Assembly (NCBI RefSeq): GCF_900100265.1
Contig: NZ_LT629696.1
Location: 62,001 to 126,000, forward strand
Direction: 5' to 3'
Origin: Leifsonia sp. 466MF
Lineage (GTDB): Bacteria; Actinomycetota; Actinomycetes; Actinomycetales; Microbacteriaceae
Length of the DNA: 64,000 nucleotides
The position numbers were made by a program, and so were the translations under genes. The notes beneath the pieces were generated by a model. The model made no database searches. It had not been told where the DNA came from and saw nothing but the letters and a program-made list of their open reading frames with translations. The first letter of the stretch is position 1; every line of letters begins with the position of its first letter. Shown one piece after another: positions 58,985-64,000 of this stretch.

Positions 58985-59797
58985 TCAGCCCCAGCGGCGG
59001 GCCGTCCACCGTTCGAACAGACCGAGCAGCGAGTCGGTGATGATGCCCAGGATCGCCAGCAGGATGATCGCCAGGAAGAGGCGGTCGGTCCGGCCGTTGT
59101 TCTGCGAGTCGATGAGCAGGAAGCCGAGTCCCATCGACGACGCGATCAGCTCGGCGGCGACGAGGAACAACCACGCCTGCGCCATGGCGAGTCGGAGACC
59201 GGAGATCACCGACGGCAGCACGGCGGGGAGTTGGACGGTCGTCAAGAGCCGGACGCCGTTCAGCCCGAACGCGCGTCCCGCCTCCACCAGCTGACGGTCG
59301 ACGTGCTTGAGCGCAGCGCCGACCGTCGTGTAGACGGGGAAGAACGCGCCGATCGCGATCAGGATGATCTTCGAGTCCTCGCCGATCTTGAACCACAGGA
59401 TCAGCAGGGGCACCCAGGCGAGCGACGGAACCGCCCGGATGGCGGCGAGCGTCGGGCTGAACAGCACATCCGACCAGCGCGACAGACCCACCAGAGCCCC
59501 GAGCAGGAGGCCGAGGCCCGCGCCGAAAGCGAAGCCGATGAGCACCCGCTGGGTCGAGATCGCCACGAACTGCCCCAGCAATCCACGCTGGGCGAGGTCG
59601 ACCGCGGCCTCCCACACCATCGCCGGCGACGGCAGCTGCGACGACGTGAACGCACCGGAGGTCGACGCCACCTGCCACACGGCGAGCAGCACGACGGGGA
59701 TGACGAACCCCGCGGCGATCCTCACCCCGCGGCGCGACAGCACGGACGTGCGTGCGGCCGCCGTCGTGACGACCTCCGGTGCGCTCTGGACGGTCAT
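58985..59797 (-). CDS. ABC transporter permease, SsuC/TauC type
   Basis: The 270-residue permease has six membrane segments: RIAAGFVIPVVLLAVWQVAST first, AGLGLLLGALVGLSRWSDVL, and the EAA-like loop LVEAGRAFGLNGVRLLTTVQLPAVLPSVISGLR. It is the last gene of the ATPase-binding protein-permease operon, 8 bp after the binding protein. Likely imports aliphatic sulfonates or similar anions; no sulfonate monooxygenase is adjacent. Confidence 0.91.
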   Translation of the reverse strand: MTVQSAPEVVTTAAARTSVLSRRGVRIAAGFVIPVVLLAVWQVASTSGAFTSSQLPSPAMVWEAAVDLAQRGLLGQFVAISTQRVLIGFAFGAGLGLLLGALVGLSRWSDVLFSPTLAAIRAVPSLAWVPLLILWFKIGEDSKIILIAIGAFFPVYTTVGAALKHVDRQLVEAGRAFGLNGVRLLTTVQLPAVLPSVISGLRLAMAQAWLFLVAAELIASSMGLGFLLIDSQNNGRTDRLFLAIILLAILGIITDSLLGLFERWTARRWG

Positions 59798-59805
59798 GGG
59801 ATGCG

Positions 59806-60843
59806 TCAGCCTCCGATGGCGCTCGGGTCGGCCTTCTTCGCGAAGGTCGGGTCGAGCAGCGAGTCGAGCGCCTTGTCGATGTCGGTCTGGGACTTCACGT
59901 CGCCGGACTCGACGAAGATCGGGCCGACCTTCTTCAGCACGGCCAGCTGCGCCTTGCCGGGGATGTTCGACACGTCGAGGTTGGTGCGCTCGGTGATCAC
60001 CGTGGTGGCGACGGCGGGATCGATGCCGGCGACGTCGGACAGGATCTTGGCCGTCTCGTCCGGGTGCTTCTCGGCCCAGGCCCGGGCGTACTCGTAGGTG
60101 TTCACGACGGTCTGCGCGACATCCGGCTTCGAGTCGAGGAACGACTCCGTGGCGTTGAGGAAGCCGTAGGTGTTGAACTTCACGTTGCGGTAGATGAGCT
60201 TCGCGCCCGACTTCTCGGCGTTGGCCATGATCGGGTCGAGGCCGCTCCATGCGTCGACCGAGCCGTTCTGCAGGGCCGCCCAGCCGTCGGCGTGCTGGAG
60301 GTTCTGGATGGTGACATCCTTGGCCGAGAGACCGTTCGCCTCGAGCGCCTGCAGCAGGAAGAAGTACGGGTCGGTGCCCTTCGTGGCCGCGACCTGCTTG
60401 CCCTTGAGGTCCTTCACCGACGTGATGGTCGAGTTCGGGCCGACGACGATGGCCGACCACTCGGGCTGCGAGAAGATGTCGATGGTCTTGATCTGCGATC
60501 CGTTCGAGCGGGCCAGCAGCGCGGCCGAGCCCGCGGTCGAGCCGACGTCGATCGCGCCCGAGCGGAGCGCCTCGTTCGCCTTGTTGGAGCCGGCGGACTG
60601 CACCCAGTTGACCGTGATGTCCTGCTTCTTCAGGGCCTTCTCCAGCCAGCCCTCCTTCTTGATGACGAGGCTGAGCGGGTTGTAGGTCGCGAAGTCGATG
60701 TTGAGCGTTCCGCCCTTCGTCACTCCGGCGGAGTTGGTGGCGCCGGAGGCGGAGCCCTCGCCGGCGACGCAGCCGGTCAGCAGCAGGCTGGCGGCCGCGA
60801 CGATACCGGCGGCGGCGGTCAGGATGGTGGGTCTGCGGCGCAT
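59806..60843 (-). CDS. ABC transporter substrate-binding lipoprotein, SsuA type
   Basis: The 345-residue protein has a lipoprotein signal (AAAGIVAAASLLLTGC). The NMT1/SsuA-type domain shows LNIDFATYNPLSLVIKKEGWLEKALKK, VNWVQSAGSNKANEALRSGAIDVGSTAGSAAL and KQVAATKGTDPYFFLLQAL. Family members bind sulfonates, taurine or thiamine precursors. GAGAGAGG precedes the ATG. A purine/GTG-rich spacer of 73 bp separates it from the ATPase gene. Confidence 0.92.
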   Translation of the reverse strand: MRRRPTILTAAAGIVAAASLLLTGCVAGEGSASGATNSAGVTKGGTLNIDFATYNPLSLVIKKEGWLEKALKKQDITVNWVQSAGSNKANEALRSGAIDVGSTAGSAALLARSNGSQIKTIDIFSQPEWSAIVVGPNSTITSVKDLKGKQVAATKGTDPYFFLLQALEANGLSAKDVTIQNLQHADGWAALQNGSVDAWSGLDPIMANAEKSGAKLIYRNVKFNTYGFLNATESFLDSKPDVAQTVVNTYEYARAWAEKHPDETAKILSDVAGIDPAVATTVITERTNLDVSNIPGKAQLAVLKKVGPIFVESGDVKSQTDIDKALDSLLDPTFAKKADPSAIGG

Positions 60844-60869
60844 GATGCCTCTCTCGGGGGTGTGTGGGG

Positions 60870-60915
60870 GAGCGGGTGGTGCGGCTGTGGTGGTGCTGTG
60901 GTGCGGGTGGTGCGG
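60870..60915. repeat. Short GTG-rich tandem-like repeat in the ABC operon spacer
   Basis: On the plus strand GTGGTGCGG occurs several times in slightly varied form (GGGTGGTGCGG, TGTGGTGGTGC, GGGTGGTGCGG). It is in the untranslated gap between the ATPase and the binding-protein genes. No function is evident. Confidence 0.5.
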
Positions 60916-60916
60916 T

Positions 60917-61798
60917 TCAGTACGGGAAGACGGGGACGGTCGCCCGCTGCTCGTCGCGGGCGCGGCCGTGGCGGTCGATGCCGAGCCCGTCGAGCAGCTC
61001 GGCCCGCAGCTGGGCGAGCTCGGCGGAGCCGCGGTCGCGCGGTCGGGTGCCGGGCACGGTCGTGACGCTGCGGATCGTCGAGCCCGGCCGGCCGTCCTCT
61101 GCGCCGAGCAGCACGACGCGGTCCGCGAGCTGCAGAGCTTCGTCGACGTCGTGCGTGACCAGCAGGATGGTGGCGGGCGCCGCAGCGTGGATGTCGAGCA
61201 GGAGGTCCTGCATCTTCAGGCGGGTGAGGGCGTCGAGAGCGCCGAACGGCTCGTCGAGCAGGAGGACGCCCGGGTTGCGGGCCAGGGCACGGGCGAGCGA
61301 CGCACGCTGCGCCATGCCTCCGGAGACCTCACGGGGCCGGAGCGTCGCGGAACCGGTCAGTCCGACGAGCTCGAGCAGCTGCGCGACCCGCTGCTGCCCG
61401 GCGGCGCGTTCGAGGCCGCGCGGCAGACCGAGCGCGACGTTGTCGGCGAGCGAACGCCACGGCAGCAGCCGCGGCTCCTGGAATCCGACGGCGCAGCGGG
61501 CGTCGAATCCGGTGACCGCGGTTCCGTCGATGAGGGCGGCTCCGCCGGTGGGCGCATCGAGGCCGCCGGCGATGCGCAGGAGGGTCGACTTGCCGCATCC
61601 ACTCGGGCCGAGGATCGCGACGACCTCGCCCGCGCGGATCCGGAGGGACACATCCCGAAGCACCGTGCGCGTGGTGGGGGCCGACGCCTCGCGCCCGCGA
61701 TCGCCCTGGGTGCGCTTCCCGGAGCGCCGGTTCGGCGCCGGAAACGAGCGCGCGACGCCGGAGAACTCGACGGGGTAGGCGGAGGACGAGGCGGTCAT
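60917..61798 (-). CDS. ABC transporter ATP-binding protein, SsuB type
   Basis: The 293-residue ATPase has Walker A GPSGCGKST (about 64-72), Q-loop GFQEPRLLPWRSL, signature VSGGMAQRASLARAL, Walker B GVLLLDEPFGALD and the switch VTHDVDEAL. This fits the nitrate/sulfonate/taurine class. The N-terminal 45 residues include a polar insert (RRSGKRTQGDRGREASAPTT). It leads the operon. TAGCGT lies 9 nt before the ATG, giving a very short leader. Confidence 0.93.
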   Translation of the reverse strand: MTASSSAYPVEFSGVARSFPAPNRRSGKRTQGDRGREASAPTTRTVLRDVSLRIRAGEVVAILGPSGCGKSTLLRIAGGLDAPTGGAALIDGTAVTGFDARCAVGFQEPRLLPWRSLADNVALGLPRGLERAAGQQRVAQLLELVGLTGSATLRPREVSGGMAQRASLARALARNPGVLLLDEPFGALDALTRLKMQDLLLDIHAAAPATILLVTHDVDEALQLADRVVLLGAEDGRPGSTIRSVTTVPGTRPRDRGSAELAQLRAELLDGLGIDRHGRARDEQRATVPVFPY

Positions 61799-61901
61799 GG
61801 TGCTCTGACGCTACCGACGCGGGCGCTGCGCCCGCTGGCCCGGCGCAACGCTTCGTAACGAAAGTTGGCGCGGCCGGTCCGGATGCGGTGGAGGAACGCG
61901 A

Positions 61902-62318
61902 CTAGAGGGAGGCGCCAGGCACACCGGAGATGACGAGCGCCGCGCCGCCGACCCACGCGCCGACGGCGAGCAGGATGCCCGCGATCGGAACCCAGAAGCT
62001 GATGCGCCGGACGATCAGCAGCACCACGGTGACGACCACCGTGATCAGGGTGACGACGCCGGGTCCGAAGAGCGCGATGACGAAGCCGATGCCCATGCGA
62101 TCGGTGTCGCACACCGTCGACGCCCCGCAGGGGTCGCTCGCGAACGCGAGGAAGAACGCGGCGAACGTGAGGATGGCGGCGACGACGACCGCGAACACCA
62201 GCAGGATGATCGAGGTCACCAGATCCCAGACGACCACCGGCCGGCGTGCAGGAGCGGGCGGCGGGTAACCCGGCTGAACCGGGTATCCGGAATAACCGGG
62301 CGGAGGCGGCGTGCTCAT
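61902..62318 (-). CDS. DUF6264-like membrane protein
   Basis: The 138-residue protein has a Pro/Gly/Tyr-rich N-terminus (STPPPPGYSGYPVQPGYPPP) and three membrane segments (VTSIILLVFAVVVAAILTFAAFFL, VIALFGPGVVTLITVVVTVVLLIV and the last). Two cysteines flank the outer loop (DPCGASTVCDTD). This resembles small Microbacteriaceae proteins called DUF6264. It begins 10 bp after the exonuclease III stop, so the two are co-transcribed. Confidence 0.78.
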   Translation of the reverse strand: MSTPPPPGYSGYPVQPGYPPPAPARRPVVVWDLVTSIILLVFAVVVAAILTFAAFFLAFASDPCGASTVCDTDRMGIGFVIALFGPGVVTLITVVVTVVLLIVRRISFWVPIAGILLAVGAWVGGAALVISGVPGASL

Positions 62319-62328
62319 CGTGCGTTCG

Positions 62329-63177
62329 TCAGCCGAAGATCATCGGTCGGTCGTCGTCGTCGTCGGCCGCGGCGATGGGCGCCAGTTCGACGAGCACGGG
62401 CACGTGGTCGCTGGGGGCGTCGCCCTTGCGCTCGTTGCGGTGGATGCTCGCATCCACCACCCGGTCGGCGAACGCGCGGGAGCCGAGGATGAAGTCGATG
62501 CGGAGCCCCTCATTGCGTGGGAACCGCAGCTGCTTGTAGTCCCAGTACGTGTAGCCGTCCGGCACGATCGGCCGGACGACATCGGTCAGCCCGGCCTTCT
62601 CGAAGGCCGCGAAGGCGGTACGCTCCGGCGGCGAGATGTGCGTCGAGATGCCGGGCACCAGGCTCGGGTCGCCGACGTCGGAATCGAGCGGCGCGACGTT
62701 CCAGTCGCCCATGAGCGCCAGCTGGAGGGTGGGATCGTCGGCGAGCCAGCGCTGCGTGTCGGCGGCCAAGGCGGCCAGCCAGTCGAGCTTGTAGACGTAG
62801 TGCGGGTCGGCGAGCGATCGGCCGTTGGGCACGTACAAACTCCACAGCCGGATGCCCTCGACCGTCGCGCCGATCGCGCGCGCCTCTTTCGGGAGGTCCG
62901 GCCCGTCATGGTCTTTGAGGAATCCCGGCATGTCGGGGAACCCGATGGTCACGTCCTCCAGCGGCAGGCGGCTGGCGATGGCGACGCCGTTCCACTGGTT
63001 CAGACCGTGCAGTACGACCTCGTAACCCGCGTCTTCGAACGGCTGGTACGGGAACTGCTCGGGCTTGCACTTGATCTCCTGCATGGCGAGCACATCCACG
63101 TCTTCGCGGACCATCCAGTCGACGACGCGGCCCACGCGGGTGCGGATCGAGTTCACATTCCAGGTCGCGACGCGCAT
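62329..63177 (-). CDS. xth: Exonuclease III (AP endonuclease)
   Basis: The 282-residue protein of the EEP superfamily repairs abasic sites. It begins MRVATWNVNSIRTRVGRVVDW (Asn8 of the active site), contains LAMQEIKCKPEQFP (metal Glu), LWSLYVPNGRS (Tyr/Asn), LMGDWNVAPLDSDV (Asp, Asn) and SDHVPVLVEL (catalytic His). An acidic ADDDDD run precedes the end. The ATG is leaderless, with TACGAT exactly 6 nt upstream. A longer in-frame reading exists but is unneeded. Confidence 0.95.
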   Translation of the reverse strand: MRVATWNVNSIRTRVGRVVDWMVREDVDVLAMQEIKCKPEQFPYQPFEDAGYEVVLHGLNQWNGVAIASRLPLEDVTIGFPDMPGFLKDHDGPDLPKEARAIGATVEGIRLWSLYVPNGRSLADPHYVYKLDWLAALAADTQRWLADDPTLQLALMGDWNVAPLDSDVGDPSLVPGISTHISPPERTAFAAFEKAGLTDVVRPIVPDGYTYWDYKQLRFPRNEGLRIDFILGSRAFADRVVDASIHRNERKGDAPSDHVPVLVELAPIAAADDDDDRPMIFG

Positions 63178-63292
63178 GCTCCGATCGTATCGGCCGCCGC
63201 CGACGTCGCCCGAGTCCGGAGGCGTCCGTGGAACAGGGACGCCCTGTGGAGAACTCCCGGGGTCCGGCGGGTTCCCCTCTAGAATCATGGAT

Positions 63293-63841
63293 GTGACCGA
63301 CGCACGACAGCAGCTCATCGACTACATCGCCGCCGAGGCCGTGTTCCACGGCGACTTCACGCTCACCAGCGGCAAGAAGGCGAGCTACTACGTCGACCTG
63401 CGCAAGGTGAGCCTCGACCACCGCGTCGCGCCGCTCATCGGCCGCGTCATGATCGACCTCATCCGCGACATCCCGGACGTCTTCGCCGTCGGCGGCATGA
63501 CCATGGGCGCCGACCCCGTCGCCGCGGCGATCCTCCACCAGGGCGCCGCTCAGGGTCTCACCTACGACGCGTTCGTCGTGCGCAAGGAGCCGAAGGACCA
63601 CGGCCGCGGCAAGCAGGTCGAGGGCCCCGACCTCGAGGGCAAGCGCGTGATCGTGCTCGAGGACACCTCAACGACCGGCGGTTCCCCGCTCAAGGCCGCG
63701 GAGGCGCTGCGCAAGGTCGGCGCCGAGATCGCCGCCGTCGCCGTCGTGGTCGACCGCGACACCGGCGCCCGTGAGGCCATCGAGGCCGCCGGCTACCCCT
63801 ACTACGCCGCCATCGGCCTGAAGGACCTGGGGCTGGCATAG
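63293..63841 (+). CDS. pyrE: Orotate phosphoribosyltransferase
   Basis: The 182-residue enzyme makes OMP from orotate and PRPP in pyrimidine synthesis. It shows FTLTSGKKASYYVDLRKVSL, VGGMTMGADPVAAAIL, FVVRKEPKDHGRGKQVEGP and the PRPP motif VIVLEDTSTTGGSPLKAAEAL. The GTG at 63293 is preferred: TAGAAT ends 7 nt upstream and would start the mRNA about there. The in-frame ATG at 63287 is then too close to the -10. The stop overlaps the next GTG. Confidence 0.95.
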   Translation: MTDARQQLIDYIAAEAVFHGDFTLTSGKKASYYVDLRKVSLDHRVAPLIGRVMIDLIRDIPDVFAVGGMTMGADPVAAAILHQGAAQGLTYDAFVVRKEPKDHGRGKQVEGPDLEGKRVIVLEDTSTTGGSPLKAAEALRKVGAEIAAVAVVVDRDTGAREAIEAAGYPYYAAIGLKDLGLA

Positions 63842-64000
63842 TGTCCGACGAGCGCGGGCGGGGCGCTGCGGACGACGAACGTCCGTACGAACGACGGGAT
63901 GCGCCCGAGGTCCCGGCCGAACAGCCGGAGGCGGAGGAGCCCGAGTTCGGCAGCGCCGACTGGCTGCTGCAGCAGCTGACCGGCGGGCGCCACGTCGATC
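63841..64000 (+). CDS. Acidic protein of unknown function, N-terminal part
   Basis: The frame begins at GTG 63841, overlapping the pyrE stop by one base, and runs off the right edge after 53 codons. The visible part is acidic and disordered (MSDERGRGAADDERPYERRD, then EAEEPEFGSADWLLQQLTGG). Coupling to pyrE indicates one operon. The family cannot be told from this fragment. Confidence 0.65.
   Translation, partial: MSDERGRGAADDERPYERRDAPEVPAEQPEAEEPEFGSADWLLQQLTGGRHVD

Noticed and set aside
60870..60915. CRISPR-like or phase-variable repeat
   Set aside because: The units are very short, imperfect and without spacers; they lie in an untranslated gap.

Overview
The window is a contiguous stretch of chromosome from a high-GC actinobacterium, most likely a member of the Microbacteriaceae (Leifsonia-like). 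The reasons are the HspR/HAIR-controlled dnaK-grpE-dnaJ-hspR operon, a DtxR/IdeR-type iron box, families typical of that group (DUF6421, DUF6264-like, a DnaJ without a zinc finger, a short ClpB), strong G/C preference at third codon positions, frequent GTG starts and many leaderless transcripts. No rRNA, tRNA, CRISPR array, transposase or integrase was recognised. The taxonomic call is inference from gene content; no search was run.

Layout. 1-4460: a truncated UMF1-type transporter, a membrane protein, a small alarmone synthetase, a PdxH-like oxidase, a P-loop kinase and an iron-regulated siderophore-interacting protein. 4486-8700: heat-shock operon dnaK-grpE-dnaJ-hspR behind two HAIR operators; a third HAIR lies before clpB at 28453. 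8801-15436: isochorismatase-like hydrolase, secreted fascin-repeat protein, threonine catabolism pair tdh-kbl, membrane-anchored esterase, CorA-type transporter. 15444-23155: TetR-controlled amidohydrolase plus APC permease, RsmC-like methyltransferase, GDPD-like protein, second APC permease. 23256-28426: MerR regulator coupled to a membrane protein, a DHFR-like protein, a compositionally odd island (about 25500-26770) with a secreted four-cysteine protein and a tiny membrane protein, an HNH lipoprotein and a SnoaL-like protein. 28505-33033: clpB, alcohol dehydrogenase, nitroreductase, small membrane protein.

33475-39066 is a polysaccharide operon: a processive GT2 synthase resembling hyaluronan/chitin synthases, a membrane-anchored GH26-like hydrolase, UDP-glucose dehydrogenase and GalU. 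The order recalls streptococcal hasA-hasB-hasC with a hydrolase inserted. 40837-48990 is a sugar-utilisation locus: a GH2 enzyme and a LacI regulator on the minus strand, then an ABC importer (lipoprotein plus two permeases, no ATPase) and two GH43 enzymes on the plus strand. Both promoters carry the same CAGCGCTGTAAA motif.

49153-52393 is a coupled operon DUF6421-SDR-threonine aldolase. 53176-57121 holds an SDR gene, an MFS exporter cassette flanked by an exact 27-bp direct repeat (54059-54085 and 55605-55631), and a third APC permease. 57152-61798 has a stress-type SDR, an SRPBCC protein and an SsuABC-like transporter. The end carries a DUF6264-like protein, exonuclease III, pyrE and the start of an unknown acidic protein.

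Two genome-level patterns recur. About a dozen genes lack a Shine-Dalgarno sequence and instead have a TANNNT -10 box 5-7 nt before the start codon. At least six intergenic gaps hold long imperfect inverted repeats with arms of 16-28 nt, two of which (8733 and 37929) are copies of the same element.
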